From the NCBI GenBank assembly GCA_903843705.1, contig CAIMQW010000093.1, positions 18,803 to 82,802 of the forward strand: 64,000 nt of DNA, given 5' to 3'. Origin of the DNA: an uncultured Holophagaceae bacterium. Its GTDB lineage: Bacteria > Acidobacteriota > Holophagae > Holophagales > Holophagaceae. The notes under the pieces are model-generated. The model did not search any database. It had not been told where the DNA came from and saw nothing but the letters and a program-made list of their open reading frames with translations. This document shows, in pieces, positions 1 through 13,225 of the stretch (position 1 is the first letter of the stretch; the number at the start of each line of letters is the position of its first letter). Both the position numbers and the translations under genes were made by a program.

Positions 1-18
1 GGCTGGGCTTCCTCTGAT

Positions 19-807
19 TCAGCGGCCCCGGAGTGCCACCAGCAGCGCCATAGCAACCAGCAGCACAGAGAAGAACTGCTTCAGCCGGCCGCCCGGCAGG
101 CGGGTGGCCACTTTCGCTCCGACCAGCGCCCCAATCGCGAAGCCCACGGCCACGCCGCCGATGATCAGCCAGGGCAGGCCGCCCTGGGCCCTGCTGTAGA
201 TGTAGACCGCCGGCAAACCGATGGGCGGCAGCAGCATCATGAGGCTGGCGAGTTGGGCCTCGTGCTGGGTCATTCGAAACCGCGCAGCCAGCAGGGGGAT
301 GACCACCACCGCGCCGCCCAGACCCGTTAGACCCGAGACCAGGCCCGCCAGCGCGCCAATGGGCAGTCCCTGGGACCAGAGCCCCCGATGTACTTCCAGA
401 GGCTCGGCCTCACGGTCCACGGCGGGCAACTCCAGGCGGAGGTGGGTCCGGATAGCGAGGAACAGCAGGAAAGCCGCGAAGCCATAGCGCAGCAGCCAGG
501 AGGGGATGCCGTTGGCCACCAGGGAGCCACCCGTGACGCCGAACAGGAAGCCCAGGATCAACACGCCCACCAGTGGCAGGCTGGAGGCCACCCCCCGCCG
601 GTGGTACTGCAGTACCGCCGGCAGCCCCGTCGGCAGCAGCATGGCCGCCAGGGTGGCGCCCTGGGCCCGGTGTTGGTCCAGGCCCAGGATCGTACCCAGC
701 AGGGGCACCATGACCAGGCCGCCGCCCACCCCGAACAGCCCGGCCAGAAGCCCGCCACTCAAGCCGGTACCTAGGCCCGCCAGCAGGTGGTTCGTGTCCA
801 TGAGCAT
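19..807 (-). CDS. Sulfite exporter TauE/SafE family membrane protein
   Basis: MLMDTNHLLAGLGTGLSGGLLAGLFGVGGGLVMVPLL... with duplicated GxGGG(L/A)VxxPLL motifs; the track ORF is over-extended and the start is trimmed to MLMDTN (or MDTN at 801). Confidence 0.9.
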   Translation of the reverse strand: MLMDTNHLLAGLGTGLSGGLLAGLFGVGGGLVMVPLLGTILGLDQHRAQGATLAAMLLPTGLPAVLQYHRRGVASSLPLVGVLILGFLFGVTGGSLVANGIPSWLLRYGFAAFLLFLAIRTHLRLELPAVDREAEPLEVHRGLWSQGLPIGALAGLVSGLTGLGGAVVVIPLLAARFRMTQHEAQLASLMMLLPPIGLPAVYIYSRAQGGLPWLIIGGVAVGFAIGALVGAKVATRLPGGRLKQFFSVLLVAMALLVALRGR

Positions 808-906
808 GCACTCTCCCTCCCGGGATTCTGGCGCATTGCGGGCGCCGGCGCGACCAGGGACCGCTCTGACGGCTGCTCGTGGTCCAATGGAGGTCCGGAG
901 GCCCCT

Positions 907-1683
907 GTGCAGGTCCAGCTTAACGAGGAAGTGGTGCTCGACAGCCGTCGGGCCGTCTGGCTGCCCCGGCACAAGACCCTGGTGCTCTCGGACCTCTTTT
1001 TCGGCCTGGGCGCAGCCCGCCGCCGCCGCCCCGACCCCATGCCCGCCACACCTCAGATGGAGATTTGGGAGCGGGTCTTCAGCCTCCTGGACGAGTACGC
1101 GCCGGAGCAGGTGGCCCTCCTGGGGGACCTCAAGCCCAGCCAGGGCACCGTGGAGGGCGAGGAGGCCGACGAGCTCCGCACCATCTTCCGCAAGCTCAAG
1201 GGTGGCGGCCGCAAGGTGATCCAGGTGGTGGGCCACCCGGACCGCAGCAGTGGCCCGGCGCTGGACGGCACCGGCATCGTGCCCGTGGAGCAGCACCGCG
1301 TGGGCCCCTTCACCCTCATGCATCGCCGCCGCATCTTTGTCTATCCCCGCCACGACCCGTCCACAGGCTTCTGGATCAATGGCGGCGTGCACCCCCTCTT
1401 TGCAGTGCCCAGCCCCGGCCCCCAGGGCGAGCCTGACTGGTTGCGCCTGCCTGCCTTCCTCTACACCGGCTTCGCGCTGGTGATGCCGCCCTTCGTGAGC
1501 TACGCCCAGGGCTTCGAGGTGATCCAGCCCGAGCGTCTGCCCCGCCAGGCTCGGGTCTGGAAGCTGCTCGCGGACCGCCTGAGCGCTGTGGATCTGGGCG
1601 AGCTACCGCCCACCCCCGAGCACCTCCGCACCCTCACACGCCCCACCCGGAAGGGCAAGGACCCCAGCAAGGCGGAAGACTAG
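907..1683 (+). CDS. PdeM-like metallophosphoesterase family protein, apparently degenerate metal-binding motifs
   Basis: VLDSRRAVWLPRHKTLVLSDLFFGLG...LLGDLKPSQG...VVGHPD...NGGVHP resembles the ligase-associated PdeM scaffold; GTG start at 907 preferred to upstream ATG 787. Confidence 0.65.
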   Translation: MQVQLNEEVVLDSRRAVWLPRHKTLVLSDLFFGLGAARRRRPDPMPATPQMEIWERVFSLLDEYAPEQVALLGDLKPSQGTVEGEEADELRTIFRKLKGGGRKVIQVVGHPDRSSGPALDGTGIVPVEQHRVGPFTLMHRRRIFVYPRHDPSTGFWINGGVHPLFAVPSPGPQGEPDWLRLPAFLYTGFALVMPPFVSYAQGFEVIQPERLPRQARVWKLLADRLSAVDLGELPPTPEHLRTLTRPTRKGKDPSKAED

Positions 1684-1690
1684 GGCCCGG

Positions 1691-2173
1691 CTACTTCTTC
1701 TTGGCCTTGGCCGCGGGCACCCCGCCGCGCACGACCCGGCCATCGTCCAGGGTGAGCTCCCAGCCCAGGCGGTCGCCCTTCTTCAGGCCCAGGCGCTTGA
1801 AGGTGCCCGCCGCGAACTCGACGAAGTGCCTAGAGGAAACCGATCCCCCGTAGCTGGGACAGTCATCCCCGCGCATGGGGCTGCAGGGGGGAACGTGCTC
1901 GGCGGTCTCCACCACCCGGCCCTCAGCATCAACCCAGGCTACGTCCAGGGCGATGAGGCAGTTCTTCATCCAGATCGCATGGTCGCCGTCCGCGGAATAG
2001 ACGAAGAACATGCAGCGGTCCTTCGGCAGGCTCTGGCGGTACATCAAGCCCTTGGCCTTTTCCGGCTCGGTGGCGGCTACCTCGGATATAAAGGCTGTCT
2101 GCTTGAAGGTGACGGTGCCTCCACCTCCCGCCAGCAGGGGGAGGGACAGCAGGACGGCGAGCCAAAAGCGCAT
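1691..2173 (-). CDS. DUF192 family exported protein
   Basis: Signal peptide MRFWLAVLLSLPLLAGG; DUF192-type GLMYRQSLPKDRCMFFVY...IWMKNCLIALDVAWVD. Confidence 0.9.
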   Translation of the reverse strand: MRFWLAVLLSLPLLAGGGGTVTFKQTAFISEVAATEPEKAKGLMYRQSLPKDRCMFFVYSADGDHAIWMKNCLIALDVAWVDAEGRVVETAEHVPPCSPMRGDDCPSYGGSVSSRHFVEFAAGTFKRLGLKKGDRLGWELTLDDGRVVRGGVPAAKAKKK

Positions 2174-2290
2174 GGTGACTCCTCGAAGCAGGGCCGACCC
2201 GCCGGAGTGGGCCACCCGGGACATGATAACCGGTGGCCTGTGGCACCATGGCGGTGGCGGCCAGGAGGGCGCCCGACCTCCGGGAGACCG

Positions 2291-4720
2291 ATGCGTCTGG
2301 CCGCCGCCATCACCCTGTGCGCCGCCCTCCCGATGTTGGGCGCCCCCGTGGAGGGGCTCCGGGCCGTGCGACTGGCCGCGGGCATCCAAGTGGATGGCCG
2401 CCTAGACGAGCGGGACTGGGCCCGGGCCCCGGTGGCCACGGGCTTCACCCAGGAGTGGCCCATTCGTAGCGGGCCGGCCCACCAGCGCACCGAGGTGCGC
2501 GTGCTCTTCGACGACCGCTTCCTCTACGTGGGGGCCCGGATGCACCACGACCCCGCCCTGGACAAGGGGCCTGCGGACGTGGTCAAGCGCCTCCACCGGC
2601 GGGACCAGGACAGCCTGGGGGACTGGTTTGGGGTGGCCATCGACTCCAACCACGACCACCGCACCGCCATGGTCTTTGAGGTCAATGCCGCCGGGGTCCA
2701 GAAAGACCAGGTGATCTACAACGACGGCAGCTATGACGTGAACTGGGACGGGGTCTGGGAGAGCGGGGTCACTTCCGACGAGGGGGGCTGGACCGCCGAG
2801 CTGAAGATCCCGCTCTCCCTCCTCCGCTTCAAGCCGGGTGAGCAGGCCCAGAGCTGGGGCATCAACTTCAGCCGGGTGGATCAGGGGGTGGTGCGAGAGT
2901 CCAGCCGCTGGATGGTGGTCCCCCGAGGCGGCACCGGCTACGTCAGCCACTTCCCACTCCTGGAGGGCCTGGAGGGCCTCAGCCCCCAGCCTCGGCGGGA
3001 GGTCCTGCCCTACCTGTCGGCCGCCCGGAAATTCGAGACCGCCCGCACCTACGACGACCGCCAATGGGAGGGCCGGGGTGGCCTGGACGCCCGCTGGGGC
3101 CTAAGCACCGCCTCCCAGATTGACCTTAGCGTGCGGCCGGACTTCGGGCAGGTGGAGGTGGACCAGGCAGTGCTGAATCTGGGCACGGTGGAGACCTTCT
3201 TCCCGGAGAAGCGCCCCTTCTTCCTGGAGGGCATGGATATCTTCAGGGTGGCGGGACCGGACCTGCTCTACACCCGCCGCATCGGCCAGGGGCTGGCGGA
3301 TCCCGTCCTCGCCACCGGGGAGACCCTGAAGGACCGGCCCAACGCCACGGACATCCTGGCGGCGGCCAAGTACACCGCCAAGTACCCTACAGGCACCCAG
3401 GTGGGCCTCCTGGCCGCCTCGGTGGAGCCGGCCCGGGCCACTGTGCAGGACCCCAGCGGCCAGGACGTCCAGCGGGAGCTGTGGCCCCACACGGCCTACG
3501 GCATCCTGCGGGTGCAGCAGGTGATGGACGAGCGCGGCAGCTACGTGGGGTTCTTTGCCTCCGCCGTGGACCAGGCGGGACCGGCGGGGCGGGAAGCCCA
3601 GGTCCAGGCCCTGGACTCAGCCTTCAAGAGCGAGGACCGGAGCCGGGTCCTGGAGGTCACCGCCAGCCGCAGCCAGACCGGCACCCAGGCCGCCCAAGAG
3701 CATGGCTGGCGGGGCCGCCTCCGCCTCCACCAGGAGTGGAAGGACGGCTGGGCCCTGGAGGCCCAGGCCATCCAGGCCGGTCGGGCCTACAACCCCAACG
3801 ACTTGGGCTACCTGGGCCGCGCCGACGAGCGCCGCACCTACGCCGCCCTGACCCGGGCCTGGGACCGCAACTGGGGGCCCCTGCTGGCCTGGAGCGCCGG
3901 CCTCAGCCACACCAGCGCCGAGGACCAGGCGGGTCACACCTTCCAGCGCCGCTTCAGCACCTGGGGCCGCACGGACTTCGTGAACTTCTTCTCCCTCTGG
4001 GGCGGAGCGGCCCTGGACCTGCCGGTGGCGGACGACCGGGAGCTTCGGACCTACGCCGACCCCGTGAAGAAATACCTCCCGCGGCCCGCAATCCCCTCCG
4101 CCAACCTGGGCTTCGACACCCCTGCCAACCGACCCTGGTACCTGCGCCTCAGCACCAGCCGGGCCTGGGCCGAGGGCGGCCCCGCCACCTCAGGAACCCT
4201 GTTCCAGAGTGTGAAGCCCGCCACCAACCTGGAGCTCCAGGTCTCCACCTCACTGACCCGGGAGGAGGGTGGTCGCCGCTGGATGGAGACCCCCGTGGCT
4301 ACGCCCATCGTGGGCCTGCGCCGCCTCAGCCAGCTCAACCAGACCCTGCGGGTGGCCTACGCCTTCACGCCTCGCCTCACTGTGCAGTTCTTTAGCCAGT
4401 GGTTGGGCGCCAGCTGGCACTCCCGGGACCTGAAGCACTACGTGGATGACCACACCCTGGGGGACGGCCTGCCCTCGGACCAGCCCGCAGGCACCTCGCC
4501 GCAGACCGCCTTCAGCTACCGGGCCTGGAACCTGAACCTCATCACCCGCTGGGAGTTCCGGCCTGGCTCCACCTTCTTCTTCGTCTACACCCATGGTGCC
4601 AACAGCAGCGTCCTCGCCAACGATCACGCCGCCCTGGTGCCGGGACCCGATCTGGCGGTGCTGCGCCACCTGCCCTCGGACGATGTGATCCAGGCCAAGA
4701 TCAGCTGGCTGTTCCGTTAG
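2291..4720 (+). CDS. DUF5916 / CBM9-like domain protein, probable outer-membrane barrel
   Basis: Signal peptide, IQVDGRLDERDWARA...VRVLFDDRFLYVGARMHHD, C-terminal beta-rich region ending in F-R. Confidence 0.85.
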   Translation: MRLAAAITLCAALPMLGAPVEGLRAVRLAAGIQVDGRLDERDWARAPVATGFTQEWPIRSGPAHQRTEVRVLFDDRFLYVGARMHHDPALDKGPADVVKRLHRRDQDSLGDWFGVAIDSNHDHRTAMVFEVNAAGVQKDQVIYNDGSYDVNWDGVWESGVTSDEGGWTAELKIPLSLLRFKPGEQAQSWGINFSRVDQGVVRESSRWMVVPRGGTGYVSHFPLLEGLEGLSPQPRREVLPYLSAARKFETARTYDDRQWEGRGGLDARWGLSTASQIDLSVRPDFGQVEVDQAVLNLGTVETFFPEKRPFFLEGMDIFRVAGPDLLYTRRIGQGLADPVLATGETLKDRPNATDILAAAKYTAKYPTGTQVGLLAASVEPARATVQDPSGQDVQRELWPHTAYGILRVQQVMDERGSYVGFFASAVDQAGPAGREAQVQALDSAFKSEDRSRVLEVTASRSQTGTQAAQEHGWRGRLRLHQEWKDGWALEAQAIQAGRAYNPNDLGYLGRADERRTYAALTRAWDRNWGPLLAWSAGLSHTSAEDQAGHTFQRRFSTWGRTDFVNFFSLWGGAALDLPVADDRELRTYADPVKKYLPRPAIPSANLGFDTPANRPWYLRLSTSRAWAEGGPATSGTLFQSVKPATNLELQVSTSLTREEGGRRWMETPVATPIVGLRRLSQLNQTLRVAYAFTPRLTVQFFSQWLGASWHSRDLKHYVDDHTLGDGLPSDQPAGTSPQTAFSYRAWNLNLITRWEFRPGSTFFFVYTHGANSSVLANDHAALVPGPDLAVLRHLPSDDVIQAKISWLFR

Positions 4721-5394
4721 CGCGCCGTTGCCAGCAAGGCCTTGAGGCCCACGGGGTAGAGGGGCTCCACCACGGACCTCACGGCGGCGGCGTACTGTTG
4801 GATCTCCCACTGGGCGTGGCCATCTGAGCGGAGGCGGATGAAGTGGGCCACGGCCTGGAGGCTCACGGTCCAGTAGACCTCCGAGTAGAGGCCCAGGGGC
4901 AGCACGCAGCGGGCCTGCTCCCGGCAGACGCCCAGCGACAACAGCTCCTTGTAGTGCGCCACGGCACCACGACAGCTCTCCAGGTAGGTGACCATGGCCT
5001 GCTCCCGGTTGGCCACGTCGATGGCCCCCTCGCTGCCCTGCTTGTTCACCTTTGCCTGCCGGCGGAACGCCTCGGGCACGAAGAACTCGTCCTCAGGGAA
5101 CTCCACATATCGGCCGGAGATCTCATTAAACTCCGACGCAATGCGGTGCTTCATCCACTGCCGGAAGACGAAGATTGGGGCCTTCACGTGGAGGGTGAGG
5201 GCCGTGTGGCGGAAGGGCGAGGTGTGCTCGTGCGCTGCCAGGTAGTCCACCAGCTTGGCGTCGGCTTCCTCGAAGGTCTCCTTGGTCTTACCGAAGGAGA
5301 CCCGGGCTGCATTCACCACACTGAGGTCGGACCCCATGTGGTCGACGAGGCGCACGAAGCCTTTGTCGAGGACCTTGATCTCGGGGTTCGTCAT
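4717..5394 (-). CDS. thyX: FAD-dependent thymidylate synthase
   Basis: ThyX motif [14 protein letters not shown], family-wide similarity. Confidence 0.93.
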   Translation of the reverse strand: MTNPEIKVLDKGFVRLVDHMGSDLSVVNAARVSFGKTKETFEEADAKLVDYLAAHEHTSPFRHTALTLHVKAPIFVFRQWMKHRIASEFNEISGRYVEFPEDEFFVPEAFRRQAKVNKQGSEGAIDVANREQAMVTYLESCRGAVAHYKELLSLGVCREQARCVLPLGLYSEVYWTVSLQAVAHFIRLRSDGHAQWEIQQYAAAVRSVVEPLYPVGLKALLATAR

Positions 5395-5489
5395 GGGCGG
5401 GCTCCGGGTCTCAGGGTATCGCGGCGGAGGGGGCCCGTCCCCTCCCGGACCGGCGCCCCCTGGTATCCTGGGGGCCAACCGGAGTCCCC

Positions 5490-6137
5490 ATGCGCTTTTT
5501 TATCGATACCGCCAACATCGACGAGATCAAGCGCATCAACGCGCTCGGCGTCCTGGACGGCGTGACCACCAACCCCAGCCTCATCGCCAAGGAAACAGGC
5601 AAGCCCTTCGAGGAAATCATCGCGGAGATCTGCGGCATCGTGGACGGCCCCATCAGCGCCGAGGTCATCGGCCTGGAGGCCCCGGGCATGATCGAGGAGG
5701 GCCGCCGCCTTGCGAAGATCCACAAGAATGTCGTGGTGAAGCTGCCCCTCATCGCCGAGGGCCTCAAGGCCTGCAAGGCCCTCACAGCCGAAGGCATCCG
5801 CACCAACGTCACTCTTTGCTTCAGCTCCACCCAGGCCCTCATGGCCGCCAAGGCTGGCGCCACCTATGTGTCGCCCTTTGTGGGCCGCCTGGACGACATC
5901 AACCTCGACGGCATGGAGCTGATCCGCGAGATCTGCGCCATCTATGAGAACTACGACTTCGATACCCAGTGCCTGGCCGCCAGCATCCGCAGCCCCCGGC
6001 ATGTCACCGAATCCGCCCTGGCCGGCGCCCATGTGGCCACCATCCCCACCAAGGTCTTCGACCAGATGCTGAAGCACCCTCTCACCGACAAGGGCGTCGA
6101 AGGCTTCTTGGCGGATTGGAAAAAGAGCGGGCGGTAG
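5490..6137 (+). CDS. fsa: Fructose-6-phosphate aldolase/transaldolase family
   Basis: [35 protein letters not shown]...[11 protein letters not shown]. Confidence 0.93.
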   Translation: MRFFIDTANIDEIKRINALGVLDGVTTNPSLIAKETGKPFEEIIAEICGIVDGPISAEVIGLEAPGMIEEGRRLAKIHKNVVVKLPLIAEGLKACKALTAEGIRTNVTLCFSSTQALMAAKAGATYVSPFVGRLDDINLDGMELIREICAIYENYDFDTQCLAASIRSPRHVTESALAGAHVATIPTKVFDQMLKHPLTDKGVEGFLADWKKSGR

Positions 6138-6252
6138 GGCTCCCCTATACGAATCGTAAAGGCAACCGACCGCCGGGTTCATTCGTGACCAGGTTCTCCG
6201 GTGATCTCAGTACCATGGCCCCTGCCCGGTTCCGGGCCCCGAGGTGCTGTCC

Positions 6253-8112
<1,860 letters not shown>

Positions 8113-8232
8113 CCGCCCAGCACCTACCAGGGGCTCCCGGCGCACTCGGATGCCCGGCTCGCCGGAGGTCCGGTTAAACTGGTTGGTGAACCCCATTTAT
8201 CGACAGCCTTTTTCACCATCGGGAGCCCCCTC

Positions 8233-9771
<1,539 letters not shown>

Positions 9772-9820
9772 CCCATCTGACACAAGCGGTAGGATGCGGG
9801 AACCCCTTCCTGGAGTTCCT

Positions 9821-10423
9821 GTGCGATTGCTTGCCTGCTGCCTGCTGGCCCTCCCGCTCCTTTCTCAGGCCCTGGAGGAAGGCTCCTTCCGGGGTGACCC
9901 CAAGCACCTCGCTGCCGCCTGTGCAGACCGGGCCCGGCTGCTGCGCCCCAAGGACGCCAAGATGCTCGCCGAGTACGGGCGCTCCTTCCTGGTGGCTGGC
10001 GAGCGAGCTAAGGCCGAGGAGTGCTTCCAGGCGGCTCGCATTGAAAGCCCCAAGGACGCGGACGTCCACCGCCTCATCGCTTTAGCCTGGCTGCGGGGCG
10101 GCCAGCGCACCGAGGCCCTGAAGGCCATCGCCGACATGCAGACCCTGGACCCCAAGGCCAAGAACGCCTTCACCCGCGCGGCGGTGAACCTGCAGGACTT
10201 CGGGCTCGCCAAAGAGGCGGACACACTCATGGAGCGGGCCTGGATCCTGGATCCCTCCGACTGGCAAAACTGCATCTTCTTCGGCCGTGCAGCCCTGCGG
10301 AAGGCCCGTCGGGAAGCGGCCGCCAAGTGGTTCTCCCGGGCGACCCAGGCCAAGCCCACGGAGGAGCGCATGTGGAACGCCGTCGCCCTCGCCTACGCCG
10401 ACAACGGCGCCGAACCGAACTAG
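9821..10423 (+). CDS. Exported TPR protein (paralog 1)
   Basis: GTG start VRLLACCLLALPLLSQA; TPR-like repeats; similar to the next ORF. Confidence 0.7.
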   Translation: MRLLACCLLALPLLSQALEEGSFRGDPKHLAAACADRARLLRPKDAKMLAEYGRSFLVAGERAKAEECFQAARIESPKDADVHRLIALAWLRGGQRTEALKAIADMQTLDPKAKNAFTRAAVNLQDFGLAKEADTLMERAWILDPSDWQNCIFFGRAALRKARREAAAKWFSRATQAKPTEERMWNAVALAYADNGAEPN

Positions 10424-10436
10424 CCCCGGGAGTCCC

Positions 10437-11063
10437 ATGCGCGCTGCCCTGCTCCTTTTCGCAACCCTCAGCCTTGCCGGCCAGGGCGCTGCCCCGCTGC
10501 CGGGTCTCGCCTCCTTCGACGAGGCCTTCTTCGCGGGCGACCGGCGCGCCATCCTCGAGGCCTGCGCGGACAAGGCCCGCTCCCTCAAGCCCAAGGACGC
10601 GAAGTACCTCGCAGAGTGCGGCCGAGCCTACCTGGCGGCCCTGGATAAGCCCAAGGCCGAGGCGGCCTTCCGCGAGGCGGAGCTGCGCGAGCCCAAGGAC
10701 GGTCTCGTGCTGCGGCTCATCGCCCAGGGCTGGCTCAAGCATGGCTACAAGAGCGAGGCGCTGGAGGGCTACGGCAAGATCCTCGTACGCGACCCCAAAA
10801 ACAAAGAGGCGGTCAGCCTGGCCGCCGTGGACCTGGCCGAAGTGGGCCTAGTCAATGAGGCCGAGCGTTACATGGGCGCCATGACCCTGCTGGACAAGGA
10901 CGCCTGGGAGCGCTTCCTGCAGTTCGGGCGGGCCCTCCTGGTCGCCGGGCAGCGCAAGAAGGCAGCGACCTGGTTCGCCCGCGCCGCCATCCTGAAGCCC
11001 AACGAGGAGAAGCTGTTCCTTGAGCTCTCCCGCATCTTTGCCGAGACCCAGAGCGTCATGTAA
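10437..11063 (+). CDS. Exported TPR protein (paralog 2)
   Basis: Signal peptide MRAALLLFATLSLAGQ; shares ACADKARSLKPKDAKYLAECGRAYL block with paralog 1. Confidence 0.75.
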   Translation: MRAALLLFATLSLAGQGAAPLPGLASFDEAFFAGDRRAILEACADKARSLKPKDAKYLAECGRAYLAALDKPKAEAAFREAELREPKDGLVLRLIAQGWLKHGYKSEALEGYGKILVRDPKNKEAVSLAAVDLAEVGLVNEAERYMGAMTLLDKDAWERFLQFGRALLVAGQRKKAATWFARAAILKPNEEKLFLELSRIFAETQSVM

Positions 11064-11941
11064 TGCCGGCCTACCTGCGCAAGGTCTTCCTGGATCCCGA
11101 AGGCGCCCTCCGGAATGGCTGGAAGGCCCTGAGCTACTTCCTGCTGGTGGTGGCCCTGAGCCTGCTCCTCACGCCCGTCTACCGCCTGCTGCCACGCCCC
11201 CTCCGGGCCGGGTTCCCGGCCCAGGGGACCGGAGTCCTGGCCTGCCTCGCCGCCGCCTGGTGCTTTCTCCGCACCGAGGGCGCCCCGCTGGGCTCCCTCG
11301 GACTCCGCCTCAACGGTCGCTTCCTGAGCCACCTGCTCCTCGGCACCCTGGGTGGCTGCGCGCTCATCGGAGCCGCGGCCGGGCTGGTCTGGTCCCTGGG
11401 GGGTCTGCACTGGACCCGCACGCCCGGGGTGGGCATTGCCCCCCTCGCCAAGGCCGCGTGGCTCTTCCTTGCTGTCGCCCTCTTCGAGGAGCTGCTCTTC
11501 CGTGGCTACGCCTTCCAGCGGGCCGCCCGGGGCCTAGGTTTCACGGGTGCCCAGACGGCCTTTGCGCTGATCTTCGCCCTGCTCCACTGGGGCAATCCGG
11601 GCATGGCCGGCGCGACCAGGGCCTGGGCCACGGTGAACATCGCCCTGGCGGCGCTGCTGCTGGGCTTTTGCTGGCGCCGCACCGGGAGCCTCGCCCTCCC
11701 CATTGGCGTGCACCTCGGCTGGAACTGGACCCAGGGCAGCCTGCTCGGCTTCGGCGTCAGCGGCACCGCCAGCCAGGGCTGGTGGACGCCCGTCTTCCAC
11801 GGCCGGCCCGAGTGGCTGACAGGCGGCAGCTTCGGCCTGGAAGCGAGCCTTCCTGGTGTCTTGGTGTGCGGAGCGGCGGTGCTGGCGCTGGGGGCCTGGA
11901 AGGGCTCTACCGGCGGTGCTTCCACTGCTTCGGAGTCTTGA
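11063..11941 (+). CDS. CPBP family intramembrane glutamic endopeptidase
   Basis: FEELLFRGYAFQ (EExxxR), LLHWGNPG and HLGWNW motifs, multiple TM segments. Confidence 0.9.
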   Translation: MPAYLRKVFLDPEGALRNGWKALSYFLLVVALSLLLTPVYRLLPRPLRAGFPAQGTGVLACLAAAWCFLRTEGAPLGSLGLRLNGRFLSHLLLGTLGGCALIGAAAGLVWSLGGLHWTRTPGVGIAPLAKAAWLFLAVALFEELLFRGYAFQRAARGLGFTGAQTAFALIFALLHWGNPGMAGATRAWATVNIALAALLLGFCWRRTGSLALPIGVHLGWNWTQGSLLGFGVSGTASQGWWTPVFHGRPEWLTGGSFGLEASLPGVLVCGAAVLALGAWKGSTGGASTASES

Positions 11942-12407
11942 TCCCGGCACCCATCACCAGGCGCATCTCGCTGGTGGGCACGAAGCCCATGCGCTGATAC
12001 ATGCCTTCGGCTTCCAGGCTGGCGTGGAGCTCCATGATCTCGATGCCCAGGCCCCGGGCCAGCTCCAGCGCGGCGTCCGTGATGTGTCCCGCCAGGCCCT
12101 TCCGACGGTGGGAAGGCAGCGTGTACAGGTTGAAGAGATAGCCGCGCACAGAGAGCGGTGTCACCGGCGTGGGCAGGGTGTCCTTCAGCAGCAGCAGGAC
12201 ACTGACCACCGCCCGCCCGTCCTCCTCGAGGAGCAGGCCGCGGCACTGGCCAGTCACCAGCCAGCCGCGCAACTGGGTACGGAAGGCTTCGCCCATGCGC
12301 TTCAGGCCCTCCTCGGTGCCCATCTCCATGTCGCGGAACATGGCGACGCGATGGGCCACATGGGTTTCCAGATCAGACAGGGTAGAGGTACGCAGTGTCG
12401 GAGTCAT
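11907..12407 (-). CDS. GNAT family N-acetyltransferase
   Basis: LYTLPSHRRKGLAGHITDAALELARGLGIEIMELHASLEAEGMYQRMGF. Confidence 0.9.
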   Translation of the reverse strand: MTPTLRTSTLSDLETHVAHRVAMFRDMEMGTEEGLKRMGEAFRTQLRGWLVTGQCRGLLLEEDGRAVVSVLLLLKDTLPTPVTPLSVRGYLFNLYTLPSHRRKGLAGHITDAALELARGLGIEIMELHASLEAEGMYQRMGFVPTSEMRLVMGAGIKTPKQWKHRR

Positions 12408-12435
12408 GCCACCAGTGTAGGCGGTATCCTGGGCC

Positions 12436-13215
12436 ATGCACTATTCAGCACTTTCGTCCGGCTCCAAGGGAAATTGCCATGCCCTGTCGGATGGCGAACG
12501 GACGCTGCTCGTCGATGCGGGCATCTCATTGCGCCAGATCCGGGAGCGACTGGAGGTGGTCGGAGGCGACTTCAGCACCATCCAGGCCCTGGCCCTGACC
12601 CACGAGCACTCCGACCATGTCAGCGCCCTGGGGGTCATCCTCCGGCGCACCCCCTGGGCCATCCTGGCCACCGCCGACACCCGCCGGGCCGTGGAGCAGG
12701 GTCAGCACCTTGAGATCCCCGCCGAGCGCTGGATCGAGGTGGAAGCTGGCCATGCCCTGGACTGGGCAGGCTGGCGCGTGCTGCCCTTCGCCATCCCCCA
12801 CGATGCGGCCGACCCCGTGGCCTACCGCGTGGAGGTCGGGGACCTGGCCTGCGCCGTGGTCACGGACCTCGGCCACCCCACGGCCCTGGTGGCGGATCAC
12901 CTCCAGGACCTGGACCTGCTCGCGCTGGAGGCGAACCACGACGTGGACATGCTGCGGGAGGGGGACTACCCCCCCCACCTCAAGGCCCGGATTTTGAGCC
13001 GGGTCGGCCACCTCAGCAATGCCTCCATGGCGGAGCTGCTGGCCCGGGTCTGCTCGCCCCGCTTGCGGCTGCTCATCCTGGCCCATCTGAGCGAGTCCAA
13101 CACCCACCCCGACCTGGCCCGGTTCGCGGCGGAAGAGATCCTCCAGGGCACCGCCGTGGCGCTGCATGTCGCCCACCAGCGGAATCCCCTGGCCCTCGCC
13201 CTCCCTTCTGTCTGA
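12436..13215 (+). CDS. MBL-fold metallo-hydrolase (YycJ/WalJ-like)
   Basis: SSGSKGNCHALSDG...LTHEHSDHVSALGV (HxHxDH). Confidence 0.92.
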   Translation: MHYSALSSGSKGNCHALSDGERTLLVDAGISLRQIRERLEVVGGDFSTIQALALTHEHSDHVSALGVILRRTPWAILATADTRRAVEQGQHLEIPAERWIEVEAGHALDWAGWRVLPFAIPHDAADPVAYRVEVGDLACAVVTDLGHPTALVADHLQDLDLLALEANHDVDMLREGDYPPHLKARILSRVGHLSNASMAELLARVCSPRLRLLILAHLSESNTHPDLARFAAEEILQGTAVALHVAHQRNPLALALPSV

Positions 13216-13225
13216 GGATCACCTG

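Noticed and set aside
3481-4395. 304-aa out-of-frame plus ORF inside the DUF5916 gene
   Set aside because: Pro/Gly/Arg-rich alternative frame within a clearly coding region.
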